Source: Plasmopara viticola (taxonomy: Eukaryota; Oomycota; Peronosporomycetes; Peronosporales; Peronosporaceae). From it: DNA of 64,000 nucleotides. The translations under genes were made by a program, and so were the position numbers. The notes under the pieces are model-generated. The model saw nothing but the letters and a program-made list of their open reading frames with translations, was not told the origin of the DNA and made no database searches. This document shows positions 1-11,400 of the stretch, one piece after another; position 1 is the first letter of the stretch, and each line of letters starts with the position of its first letter. The stretch is from positions 186,001 to 250,000 of the forward strand of contig MBPM02000092.1 in NCBI GenBank assembly GCA_001695595.3, written 5' to 3'.

Positions 1-1731
1 AACATTGGAATAAAAAATGTTCTCGCAGCCTGTGGCGGACATTTGGAAGATCGATTACCCGAAGTAATTGTTTTTACAGTCGACGTCTTTAGTGCGTTGT
101 ACTCTGCTCTTTGTATGCGAAGTAATAATTCTTTCAAGACGGTAGCAATTGTTGTGACTCTCAACGTATTTGATTTGATACTTGCTTTACATGGAATGAA
201 CCGTCGCTCACAAGTTGCCTTAGCGAATCGAGACAAAAGTTATCGACGGCAAAAGCTTAGCACTAAGGCTTTAGGAGTCGACGTTCCCGTCAAACCCTTC
301 AAACAGTCTCTTGGAACGCTGTTTCAAACCACGCTACAGCTTCTTAAAATGCCTGGTCAACTGGATCCAGCAGAGCTGCGTCAGATCTGCTTGCTCTCTT
401 GTGTAGAACACAAATTGTCGGAAGCGAATTTGGCTCTACTTGCAGCTCTTGCTGCTCGCTGTGTTTACCATAACGAGCGACATGCGACTGGTCGCCATTC
501 GATGGCAGAACGCAAGTCTCGCTACTCGTCCGCAGCTATGAGTGGCCCAGAACTTGGGGTTGAACACTTTGGAGTGGCATTAAATAACACTTCATACTTC
601 ACGCAAAGACTACGCGCAGCCGTCCGTAAACTTAAACAAATACCGGAGGCGGGTAAGCGATTTAGTGTCCTAATTGGTACTCGACTCAGCTATTCGCTTG
701 GAATCCAATCTGACAGTCGGAATCGATCCAGTCCACCAACTGCCCTGGACGTTGATGAAGAATCTGTTACTGATTCTTTCGATAGTGACACAAGACCAAG
801 TGATGTGGCGGGGCCATTGACAACCTCTTCTAGACGACAGTCTCAGCAGTCGGGACCTGGCACTCCTTTGTCGTCTTCATTAAAGACAGCTAGCCATTTA
901 GGAGACACATTATCTCAAGGTGACCTTTTTTCACGACAAGGAGAAAAAGGTGGTCGATCATCAATACTTTTGAGAACAGAATCATCACAACATCTGAATC
1001 TTCAAAATGGCACAGGATCGCGAATACAATCAGCTCAACTTGGGCTTGTTACAGGATCACAACGCGGCTCACGTAATTTGATATATCATCTCGGATCTTC
1101 TCGAAGATTGGCAGAATTTGCCAATCTATCCACGAACGTGGAGACATCGCTTAAGCTACGGCCGCTATTGCTATCAGGAAACCCCGTGATCAACGACATT
1201 CTAAGAGGAACTAGGAAGCAAAATACTGTGGCAGTCAACCAGACGCTTCAGCTGCTATTTAATAACGAGTATCTCGGCCTCATCGCGTACGCGCAGTGCA
1301 TTACCCCGACAATCTTTATAGTCTACATGACGATCATGATTGAGATGCCTAATCGAACGTTTTACTTAGATAAGCACGATGTGGAGGATCCAAATCGATT
1401 AGCGCAGCGATATGCGGTTGTAACAATTTTTGTGGCACTCCAGATGGCGATTTTAATAGCTCTCCACACTTTCGTTGCTGTTCGATTTGGAGTTTCAACT
1501 CTGTACCAAGTGGCATTTGTTCTGGAAACTCACGCTCGACTCGTACAAGGTAAAATTACTACTTGGCTTTTGTTCGCAGTTAGCTTTACGCTGGAACATT
1601 ACGGTGAGGGAATTTTTTTTGCCAAGGTCTTTTTTTGGTGCCTATTGACTGATGATGTATCTTGCTTTTTTCGCATTTATTCAGGTGTTGACTTTTCGTT
1701 TCGATTTGATTGGATTTTCGGAAACAATTGA
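1..1731 (+). CDS. Multi-pass membrane protein, 5'-truncated by the window edge
   Basis: The frame is open from base 1, so the N-terminus lies outside the window; no ATG at the left can be taken as the start. I do not recognise a named family. Visible are two hydrophobic segments near the left edge, a long polar Ser/Arg-rich middle (about nt 480-1180), then a membrane block: LGLIAYAQCITPTIFIVYM, AVVTIFVALQMAILIALHTF and a final hydrophobic stretch. A phase-1 intron of 81 nt is likely at 1604-1684 (GTGAGG...TTATTCAG). Removing it joins LEHYG directly to VDFSFRFDWIFGNN, which reads better than the Phe/Cys-rich translation of the intron. The intron length is a multiple of three and has no stop, so the unspliced frame also reaches the TGA at 1729-1731. 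Probably an oomycete-specific transmembrane protein; function unknown. Confidence 0.75.
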   Translation, partial: NIGIKNVLAACGGHLEDRLPEVIVFTVDVFSALYSALCMRSNNSFKTVAIVVTLNVFDLILALHGMNRRSQVALANRDKSYRRQKLSTKALGVDVPVKPFKQSLGTLFQTTLQLLKMPGQLDPAELRQICLLSCVEHKLSEANLALLAALAARCVYHNERHATGRHSMAERKSRYSSAAMSGPELGVEHFGVALNNTSYFTQRLRAAVRKLKQIPEAGKRFSVLIGTRLSYSLGIQSDSRNRSSPPTALDVDEESVTDSFDSDTRPSDVAGPLTTSSRRQSQQSGPGTPLSSSLKTASHLGDTLSQGDLFSRQGEKGGRSSILLRTESSQHLNLQNGTGSRIQSAQLGLVTGSQRGSRNLIYHLGSSRRLAEFANLSTNVETSLKLRPLLLSGNPVINDILRGTRKQNTVAVNQTLQLLFNNEYLGLIAYAQCITPTIFIVYMTIMIEMPNRTFYLDKHDVEDPNRLAQRYAVVTIFVALQMAILIALHTFVAVRFGVSTLYQVAFVLETHARLVQGKITTWLLFAVSFTLEHYGEGIFFAKVFFWCLLTDDVSCFFRIYSGVDFSFRFDWIFGNN

Positions 1732-3049
1732 ATGTTTGTTCACCTTATCATAGCTTGGTACCCATTCGAGACAAACTCGGAGCAAGTGTCCGATTTATTA
1801 CAGCCGCAGCAGCGAATATTGCTTTGCTCAGCAACACTTCACCAGTATCGAGTCACTGGGTCTACGAACATAACTACTTCGGGGTCAATAGAGACGTGCA
1901 TCACGGATGAGAAAGCGTGTACAACCATTGAAAAGCGAATGGATCACTCGTTCCATCTTCGCGGCCTACACTTTATTGATAGAATTGCGAGGCGGGCCGA
2001 CCCATAAGCTGTCCGCGAATAGAGTCACCTCGAAATGCTCGGGAAATAGCGCTTATTATAGGAGACTGTAAATTCTTCAGGCTCATTAATACATCCGTAT
2101 TTCTTACGCTCTACCAGGTTTTGTGGATCTATATAGCACCCAAATGCAAATTTTGCTACCCATAGATGATGGCACATCGGTAAACCTTTATAGCATTTCA
2201 TTTACAACGAAAGCGCTATCTTGAGCGTCTTTGGGGGAGGGCGCTATGAGCGGAACTTAAAAGGTCCTGAAAACATCGTCACAACAAATGCAGGAGTATG
2301 ACCCACCAAAAATCGTACGCGGGATAAAGCGGCTTCAGCCTATGTCTTTACCCCACCAATTTATCCTGGCTCGTACTTTTCTAGCCACAACTATCCATTT
2401 CGGGGACAAGAAATGATATGTGCCATCAAAATTCTTATAATATTGCAGCTAATTAACAAGAAGCGACTAGAATCGTTCCATTAGTCATTATAAGTATAGC
2501 TAACTTATTTTGCTCTCTCTTGGGAGCATCATATAATTGGGTTTGGCCGATGGCAATTGTTTACCAACGAGCGAGGTTCCACGAAGAGCCAGAGAGTCCA
2601 TCAAGAAGATGAAGGTGTGACACAAAATCTATATTAGGGTGTCACGAAGGACTTCATGTTTGAAAGATAAATAATCGGCAACTGAACCGATCGTTGCGTC
2701 ACGACAGTTGCGATCTAGCCGAAGGCATATCAATTTTATTGAACCTCGAGAACCTGTTCGAGATTGGCAGCGTAGACTGTCCCTGGATTCGGAGATCACA
2801 ATAGGTCCCTATACCAAAATTTGGATATAATTTGGTAATGCTTCTTGAGATCCTTCACTGAATATGTTTTGGGTAGGCACAAGTATGACCTCATGTCAGG
2901 CATAAAATAATGTCACTCGGCAATTATCTTTGTCACGACAGCAGCATGAGCTCATTGATACCTCCTGTGCAGGACAGGCAAAGAATAGCATTGTGCCGGA
3001 TATAAAATCTTTGTAGTCACCTCCATTATGTGCTTGAACATCGAATTAG
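1732..3049. other. Gene-free stretch
   Basis: An open stretch of 91 codons follows the stop of the preceding gene in the same frame (to 2007), but it has no domain and is probably 3' UTR or chance. The rest is AT-rich with stops in all frames. It may hold the eroded 5' part of the gypsy element that becomes recognisable at about 3050, but I cannot show this. Confidence 0.4.
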
Positions 3050-5110
3050 AGATGACGACTACTTCAATAAGCTGGGCAGTGCAATTGTACCTGCATAATC
3101 ACCCATACCAAAGTACATAACTACATACGTACATATCGATGTATAGTGCCCTGACTTTGGTAGATGGCTACCAGCAAATCCTAATGAGAGAATAAAATAA
3201 ACCCTTTAAGGCAATGAGAACGGCTAAAGAGTAAAAAGCGATGACACACGGGCTATCACGCGCCACAGTGATGTTCAACCGCTTGCTTGCGCACTTAGTT
3301 CGACCGTTACGGGCTTATGCTCGAACATACTTTTAAAATGTAATCGTAGTTTCTTTGAAGAAAATGTGTCGGCAGTGATGACTTACATAGACTACTCTAG
3401 GAAAGTTTTGGGCTCATTGAAGCCAAAAAGCTTTATGCCGATGCCGACAAATGTGTCTTCGTGGCAGAAAATAGCTTTTGGCTGATTTGTGAGCGGCATA
3501 GAGTTTGAACTGCTCGCAAAAGTAGAAGCCGCCTCGACCTAGCACACTACACTGCTACAAAGGAAGCTGAGTGCTGCTGGAGGAGCTTGCATCCAGGAAA
3601 GCCTTACAAAGCTCCTTTCCCGGCTTTGCTGAACGATACAAAGATATTTAGCGTCGCTTGCGACGCTTCCGAATATGCCGTCGGCTATGCGCTATCGCAA
3701 ATTGATCAGGACTATCAAAGGCGACTGCTATTGCAAATGAATGGGAACAGACGTGAGAAAGCCTCCTCAACTTGATCTAGCCATCTTAAAGGCCGCCGTT
3801 TGGATCTCTACTGCTTCTAAAGAGGAAGTGCTTGCTATAAAATTCGCATTGGAAAAATGTTTTACGTGCATCGTCGGAGAAAAATCGAGTTCACAGTCTA
3901 GTCAAACAATGCATTATTGAGGACGGCATCAAATGACGTCCCCCTTATACCAAAGAATAACAAGATGGCTGCGATATTTCGCGAAATATGTGACAATATA
4001 TTTCGAAAAAATTTATGTGCGTGCCGACTTGCTTTCGAGGAGACTGGATATCAAACAAACACTAACTCAGAGCCTTTAACCCATTTTCTCATCGCAAGCA
4101 AGAATCTTGATTAGCCTCTCGATAGCTATATCGGATGCATCACTTTGAGTGAAGAACCCACGTCGTTGTTGACAGCGACGTATCTCTTCGTACAACATAC
4201 TCCTAGAGGCACATAACATTACGATGAGCGATACTTCGGACCGAAGAGAAAGCGTTTTGCGATGTCCACGACATATTAATGGTCCCACATGTACAAGTGG
4301 GTGAGAGAATCTGTAAGACCTTCCAATGAATTAAAGCCGCGGTTCACGCAATCATATTCCTTACAAAGTCTAAATATACCAGTGAACTTGGTGATACCTT
4401 ACAAACCTCGACTCTGACTTTTGCTAGAGGAATCTAGCGCCAATGTAGGTGTAGTGGTTTGGAAGCCGCATAGGCAAGATGGTGCGTTTGGCACCGGCTC
4501 CAACCATTATAGCAAGGGAGCTGTTTATAGCCAGAGAAGACAAACATCATAGCTTTTGAGCAACATTTAATTTAAAGTGACATATGGCTCACAGCTATGT
4601 TTCGGCAGACGCTGCCATATCCATTGACGGAAGCTCGTTTAGTAATGGCTACAGCAGACCATTTATAGTTGTATGGTCAACCATCGTATGGTAGGGAGCA
4701 AATTTTGTAGAATTTCTGCTGACGCCTCTTTCTTGCGCTGAGGAAGCGCTCAATATTTCGAGTTACGCATCGACGGGCTAAATAGCCTTTGATACAAATG
4801 GACTGAGGCGCTTCAGAAATTTGCTAGCTCTTTAAAGCACGAAAGCTTTTGTGATGAGTGGATGCAAAACCTCAGATGCTTTCAAAAATGTTTATTGAAT
4901 CGTACAAAAAGTCGGCTGAATATTTACAGCAGGGCAAAGGATGCGATAGCGTCCGCTTCAGACAAGTAATTACTCGGATAAGATTTAATGAAGAGTTTAA
5001 ATCTAATCTTAAAGAAGCGAAAGTATTGTTGAGCTATAAAAATCTACAGCTTGGAGTGGCATGGGTCGGGTTCGCGAGCACCATCAATCGAGTGCTTATT
5101 TTATAATATC
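3050..5110 (+). mobile_element. Decayed Ty3/gypsy retrotransposon pol (RT, RNase H, integrase)
   Basis: Pieces of a gypsy polyprotein can be read in the right order on the plus strand, broken by stops and frameshifts. RT: VDGYQQILMRE near 3160-3190, MFNRLLAHLVRPLRAYA near 3272-3320, and KLYADADKCVF near 3425-3465. RNase H: FSVACDASEYAVGYALSQ near 3650-3705, then WLRYFAKY and ADLLSRR near 3968-4045. Integrase-like zinc-finger/core text: WSHMYKWVRESVR near 4280-4320 and MATADH near 4645-4660. No LTRs could be assigned. The density of lesions points to an old, inactive copy. Domain names rest on resemblance to oomycete gypsy pol; order and strand are directly visible. Confidence 0.75.
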
Positions 5111-5739
5111 GGTGTATAGTCACAATATTTAAAATTTTTTTAGACGATGTTGCTACACCCAGTATCGTATGTAGAACGTCTGGAGACTCCAAGTTTTATG
5201 AACACTGAAAATTTCTCAGCAAGGCGCCTAGAAGTCTTCCATAGCGTTCTTTGCCTTGGCGGGTGAGCTTTTTTAGGGCTCGCCGCCCACGGCACAAGCG
5301 CAGTTTTCGCTGTAGGCGAAGCGCAGCCTTAATATATACCAAAACCCTTGCAGATGCCATCTGGAGCCTTCTGCACCATCACTTCCTATAAGCGCAGAAG
5401 CCGATTCTGATGCAGTGGCACTGAGGATGGAAAACTTTTGTGGCGTTAGTTTAGTTATTATAAATTATTCGGCTGATCAGCAGCACTGCTTAATCAGCGT
5501 TATGATTATCCCACTCCATCAGACAAATGTCAAGAGTCATAAATAACACCCTTTCTTTTCTTCGTCGACCAAGTCTCAATAGGGGCTGTGGCAATGCTTT
5601 CATGTTGAGCCTCGAAAGATTGATTTGCTTAAATAGTACTTTTCAGTATTCTGTACATTATATTAAGCGTCAATCCAATACCTGATTGGTCAAATTTTCC
5701 TTTAAAACTAATTTGATACCGACTATTGTATGGATCTAA
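5111..5739. other. Intergenic, GC-rich patch
   Basis: No gene seen. A short GC-rich patch at about 5265-5335, with the repeated motif GCGAAGCGCAG, stands out from AT-rich surroundings and may be LTR debris of the neighbouring gypsy relic; this is inference only. Confidence 0.3.
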
Positions 5740-7625
5740 ATGCCCCGAGCGTTTGTGGGCCTGCGCTACTCATCACAATGGCCGCTCCTTTTTCATCTAC
5801 CTCAGCACTCCGCCACACTTCATCGCAAAAGTCTTTCGGCTTTTTTCTCATGCGCGTCCAATGCTAAGCAGCGTATTGCTTTGGTGCTTCATACATTATA
5901 TACCTTTCCTTTGGTTAATCATTGCCTACTAATGTTGGGCAACTTCTATCATTTCAGCCAATCACCAAGGTTAATTTTCATGGCGACGGCGTCGGGACGT
6001 TCGTGTCTAATGACCGTGTGAAAAGGCAAGTGATTGTGCCATTCACATCCCCAGGAGACTTAATCCAGGCTGAAATTTGGGAGCGCGACGTAGAGAAAGG
6101 GATTGACATCGATTCTCAGAACATTCGACGAATTTTTGGACAGCAAGTGGAACTACTCGAGTCGAGCAAACATCGTGTAAATCCTCTCTGCAACAAATAT
6201 TTTGGAGTTTGTGGTGGATGCAAATTGCAACACGTTCGTTACGAGCAACAACTTCGCGAAAAACAGCAATGGATTTTGGATTTATTTTCACATTGTCACC
6301 ATTCACCAGATCTGGAAATTCGAGATATCTTAGGCGTGAAACTCGAGAATGACAAGAATGAGAATTATCAGTATCGAAATAAAATGGAATTTACTTGCAG
6401 CACAGGACGTTGGTTACTAGAGGAGGACAAAAGTTTACATGATGTCGAGACGAATGGACAGAACAATTCATTTACAGTTGGCATGTTCCCAATTTCGTCG
6501 GTACATTCTCGACGATCAAAAGAAATTTTCGGCAAAAAAAAAGCAAGACGACGTCGAGCTGCGATGTGGAGTCCCCGCATTTTGTCAATAGACAAGTGTG
6601 AGTTGCAAGATCCAGCGTGCAATGCTTTGCTGCAACAGATTGTGGCGAAATGTACAGAAAGAAATGTACAAGCGTACGATTTTAAGACCCACAAAGGCTT
6701 TTTGAAGCAAATTGTGTTGCGTCGTGGTACAAACGGTCACGGGCGAAAAGAAATCATGCTCGGCTTTGTAACGACAGAGTTTCATGGACGACAAAGTCAA
6801 GTGCTTCAAAATATCGTTCAAAATCTCGTACTTGAACACGAACTTAATACAGAAAGCAATTCCCCCCATCTTGTGTCGATTATCGAAAGCTTAGACCAAG
6901 AAGCTCATCGGCATCGCCGTCAGGAAAAAGACGTAATGCCTACATCGATTGAAAATTGTAAGAAGGAACGCGTTCTTTACGGCGAAGCACATTTTGAAGA
7001 CACAATTCTTGGTCACAGATTTAAAATCTCATTCGATTCCTTTTTTCAACCAAACTCTGTTCAAGCGAGTGTTTTGTACCGTGAAATTCAACGGATGATT
7101 GCTGCCTTACCGAAAAAACCTGTGGTGTGGGATCTCTTTTGTGGGGTCGGCAGCATCGGTATCTGCATGGGTGCGTATGCCAAAAAAGTCGTGGGATTTG
7201 AACTTATTGATGCAGCTGTCCAACGCGCCAAAGTAAATGCTTACCTGAATGGCTACACTTCCGAACACATGCAATTCTTTTGCGTTGATTTGACTAAAAA
7301 GGGGCGCGAAAACGCATTTTTCGATGCGTTTGCTTTCCATCCGAATGGCTGGGAAAGACCCGATGTGATCATTGTCGATCCTCCACGAGCTGGATTGCAT
7401 CACAAACTCATTCAACAAATTCGCCGCCTAGCACCGCGTTATATCTGCTACGTGTCGTGTAATCCTCGCTCACAAGTCGTCGATCTCGAAGCTCTGTGTG
7501 TCAAAGCAGAGTTGAAAAAGGATCAAGTTGGTTGTTCCTATCAAGTGCAACGTTTGCAACCAGTAGACATGCTGCCCCATACTCCACATGTTGAAACAAT
7601 AGCATGGCTTGAGCGTTGGGATTAG
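5740..7625 (+). CDS. RNA (uracil-5-)-methyltransferase, TrmA/RumA family, probably mitochondrial
   Basis: SAM-dependent enzyme that methylates C5 of a uridine in tRNA or rRNA. The model has two exons: 5740-5883 and 5958-7625 (603 aa). The intron 5884-5957 has a TACTAAT branch point and ends TTTCAG. The 5922 frame has a stop at 5916-5918 and no early ATG, so an upstream exon is needed. The exon at 5740 begins with ATG, keeps frame, and encodes about 48 residues rich in Arg/Ser/Leu with no acidic residue, typical of a mitochondrial presequence. The mature part has a TRAM-like start (KVNFHGDGVG), an Fe-S motif C-x6-CGGC at about residues 126-136 with a further Cys near 260, SAM motif DLFCGVGSIGI, VDPPRAG, catalytic Cys in YVSCNPRS (about 548) and the terminal Glu in HVETI. 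Family assignment is firm; tRNA versus rRNA substrate cannot be told. The donor GTGCTT is weak, so the exon 1 end is less certain. Confidence 0.85.
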
Positions 7626-8443
7626 CTGAGGAGTTACGGAAATGACAAGCTGAGACTAATTTTACTTTGGCTTTTAGACTGTTTACAAATTCCTTTAAAC
7701 TTATACGCTTTCTCTATTTTCAAGCCAAACAGTGTCATGCCAACTTCAAAAAGCGCCGAGAATGTCGTGAGCAAGTTTTCCGGAATAGGTGAGTGAAATC
7801 CTACTGGTAGTGGCACAATTCGCTTAATTATAATAAGGAGTGAAAACGTTCAGAGCTTCGAACGGGATGGACAGCAGATCTAGACACTACACGCTCGCCG
7901 TCTCAGCACGTGAGCGAAATGACTCGAGTGGCTTCTTTCCATGCAGATGAGAGCTCTGGCAGGCAACAACGAAGTAACGTGGGTGCGTCGAAAGCACAGG
8001 TCGAAACGATACGTCGCATCTCGGTCCAAGAGCGTATACGGACTGAAAGTGCCGCACCAGCTCGTCGGGCGAACGCGGAAAAGTCTCGAACGTGTGTTTT
8101 GCAATAATGGCCTTTGACAATACGATAGCGAGCTCAAGTTGACAGCGGTCGTGTGGGTTGCAAGTAGCCACAGCACTACAGAGTCAATTCTTGAGAAAGC
8201 ATTTGATTGGTGATCGCAATGCGTGCTGTAGCAAAGGCTCGATTGTAGTCATCGATGCATGGCCGGATAGAATTGCGTCAACGATTAAGCTAGCGTCAGT
8301 ATAATTTCGAGCCACAAGTTTTTTTAGAATTGATTGTTTCGATGCGTCTTTTCAAAGTACATTTTATATCTTAAACCGACGTTGGGTCTCGAGCGTTGAA
8401 CCGACACGTTCCAGCAATTTCATTACGACTTTATCTTTTGTCA
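7626..8443. other. Intergenic region upstream of the CFAP47-like gene
   Basis: Overlapping open frames on both strands at 7880-8176 start at GTG or carry no domain, so I do not call them genes. The region probably holds the promoter and 5' UTR of the large downstream gene, and could hide a short first exon. Confidence 0.4.
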
Positions 8444-11400
8444 ATGCCAACTCGTGGAATCATCGTCAAACGCTTATCGACGCCTTGCGGCCATGACAAT
8501 GATCAAACAGTTTCAGCATTGCAGGTGGCACCTTCAGTCGTCGAGTTTTTGGCTTTCGAGCGTGGTACTTGCTACCTTGCGACTTTAAATGTTCGAAATG
8601 CCAGTGATCGCGTCTTACGCTATCGTTTGACTCCACCGCCAAATGTGTCCCCATTTAAAGTTTTGCTTCGAGGTCGAGACCTTGCAAAGACTGAGAATGC
8701 TACCGTCTCGTTACCACCAGGTCTCAGTGTCAGATACGACGTTACGTTTCAAATCCCAGACAACAATGCTCCTTCTGCAATTGTCCACGATGCATTGCAA
8801 ATAAACGGAGACGACACGTCGGCTCTTGAAGTGCCATTGGTAGCAAGAAGGGCGTGTCCGTTGTTGAATGTGACGCCGTTACAGTGTGAACTTGGCTTTG
8901 TAGTGTTGACACAACGTTCGGCTCAATGTATTGAAGTACAGAATATCGGAACACGTCGAGGAAGATTTGTGGTCGATGTGCTGGATGCTGGATCCTCTAG
9001 CGCAAAAGCGGCGATTAAAGTGTCACCCGAACGAGGCAAACTTGACATGCAAGAAAGAGTAAAGGTTCAAATTGAATTGCAAGGCCTGGATATTGGTGCG
9101 TTTCGAGGTATTGTCCAGATTCGGATCTGGGAAATAATGGGCCAAGAGGAGAAAGACGATGGGAGATTCGAGACATTACCATCTGCGGAGCAGATTGTAG
9201 ACGTGTCGGGCAAGGTCGTTGAACATACCGTCGAACTGGTGTTACGTCAAGGACTCGAGGCTGTTCAATCATTATTCTTTGGCTCTCTCTTTGCTGGTGA
9301 AAGACGTTCAATTGAGACAATATTGAGGAACAATGGACCTCTCCCTTTGACGTTTAAGACGTGTATCAATTTCCGAAATGGTCAGACGATCGAAGACGAT
9401 GAACGCTACAAGGAGCTTGAAATCACTCCTGAAAATGGTTGCCTTGATCCGTTTAGCACAACGGTACTAAAGTTTGTGTATCATCCACGAGCAAAGACAA
9501 TGGAGGAAATACAAGAGCTTGAAGAGCCACTAAATGGTATATCTGAAACTGATTTATCATCTCGTACGATCGACTCGACTTCTCCGTTCTCTCTCTTGTC
9601 AGGACCAGCAAAAACTCTTAATGCTTTTGCGTCAATCCAGTGTGAAAACGTTCAAGCACAAGATTTGACGTTTGAAATTTCCGCAAAAACTTTCATTCCA
9701 CGATTTTCCCTCTCGCCATCTTTGCCTTTGGATTTTGGAGATGTTCGGACTCATGACCGAGTTGATTTGTTATTATCTGTCAAAAATCTCGCTGGTCTGC
9801 CCATGCACTTTAAAGCTTGCAAGAATGTTGCACATTTCTCGATCCGTCCACGCGTTGGTCGCTTGGATGTGCTTCAGTCGCAAAACCTCGTCGTGAGTTT
9901 CACACCCACTCAACTTGGGACGTTTTCCACTGTAATAGCCTTACAGGTAAACAACGGTGTCTTGGATATTCCGATCAAAGTTCGTGGACGAGCTGCTGTC
10001 CTTGGTCCCGTGCCTCCTATCAATGAGCGTCTTGTTGGCGGGCCCTTTGCCTTGCCTGTTGACTTTGCTCCAAAATTTCACTTTTTGCTTCCAGACCAAG
10101 CAAAAGACACGAAGGGAAAGTTATCGCGTCGATTTTATCGTCAACCTCCGTACGAACGTGCAGCTTTGAACGGCACGGCAGCATTCGATGAGTTTGAGTT
10201 TCAAGGCACGAATAAAACGCACTTGACCTACTGCGTCAAGGAACTCGCACGTCGTGCCGAGCATCGTGCAGCGTATCACGAATATTTGACGCAAAGTCGC
10301 GTGCAACGTGAAGCGAAAGGCAAAGGACTAGGCAAAGCGTTTGGATTAAAAAAGCGTGTGGCGCAGGCCCGTGGGACGAACCAGGACGATGACGTTGATC
10401 TTGGGCTGACTAAACTTCAGCCGCCACCAATTCATCTTCCGCGATCAATTCTTGAGGCAAATGAGCCGCTTTGGGTCAGCCGACATTCGACTGATGGCTC
10501 GTTAAACCTCTTGTTTGACGACTTGAAATTGATTGCCAAAAAGTTCAAATCGTTGCCTGCTACACCGGCAGAAGTGGCCGATTGTGCTCAAATTTTAGAC
10601 CTTTCGGAGCTCGAATTGGTCCGATCGGGTCCCAAGACAATTAATTTTGGACGATTGTGCATTAACGGACGTGCCACGCGGGGTTTAACGGTACAAAATA
10701 ACATGGCACGCAATGTTCTCGTCACGCTTCAGTTGGAGATGTCGCCTTTCAAAGAGGGCGACTCATTGCACGAATCGGCGCTCAAGACACCCGTGACGTC
10801 TCAAGTCATTCCTCCTCATTCCAAAGCAGGTTTTGATTTGATCTTTCGTTCGGACAAAGAACAATATTATCAACAGAATCTTACTCTTTTGCTTAACAAC
10901 CATCACTTTCGTCACGTGACCGTCGTGGCTGAAGTCGCGCCCATGATTGTGGAATTGACACCTTCCGACTTGCTCTTTGACTTCGACGCTCTCGATCTGA
11001 GCTTTAACGTCTCTCGTGATGTCTCGATTACCAATACTAGTGATTGTGACGCTCCTTTCACCTGGACTTGCTTGCCTCTAATTGCAACACAGGATGGCAC
11101 TCCTCCACTCGAGCCTTTGAAAAGTGACGCGACAACAACGAATCTTTTGACCGATAGAAGTTATGGCACCAATACGACATTAAAAACGCCAATTTTTGAA
11201 CTTTTTCCTCCAAATGGTGTGCTGGGACCGTCGGCGTCTCAACTTTGCAAGGTAGTGTATACTCCTCCCCTCATGACGAAAGCTACTATGACCGCTCTTG
11301 AACTCACACAGAAAAGCGGAGCTATCTGGTTGTCTCAATTGGTGCAGCTAGACGTCACTGGAGGTGAGAAGAGCCTTTTAAACTGTCGTGCGCTAGTACC

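Noticed and set aside
1732..2007. 91-codon frame after the first gene
   Set aside because: Follows the stop codon in frame, but lacks a start ATG context or domain and composition decays; read as 3' UTR.
7880..8176. Overlapping frames on both strands upstream of CFAP47
   Set aside because: No ATG start for the longer minus frame, no domains, mutually overlapping.
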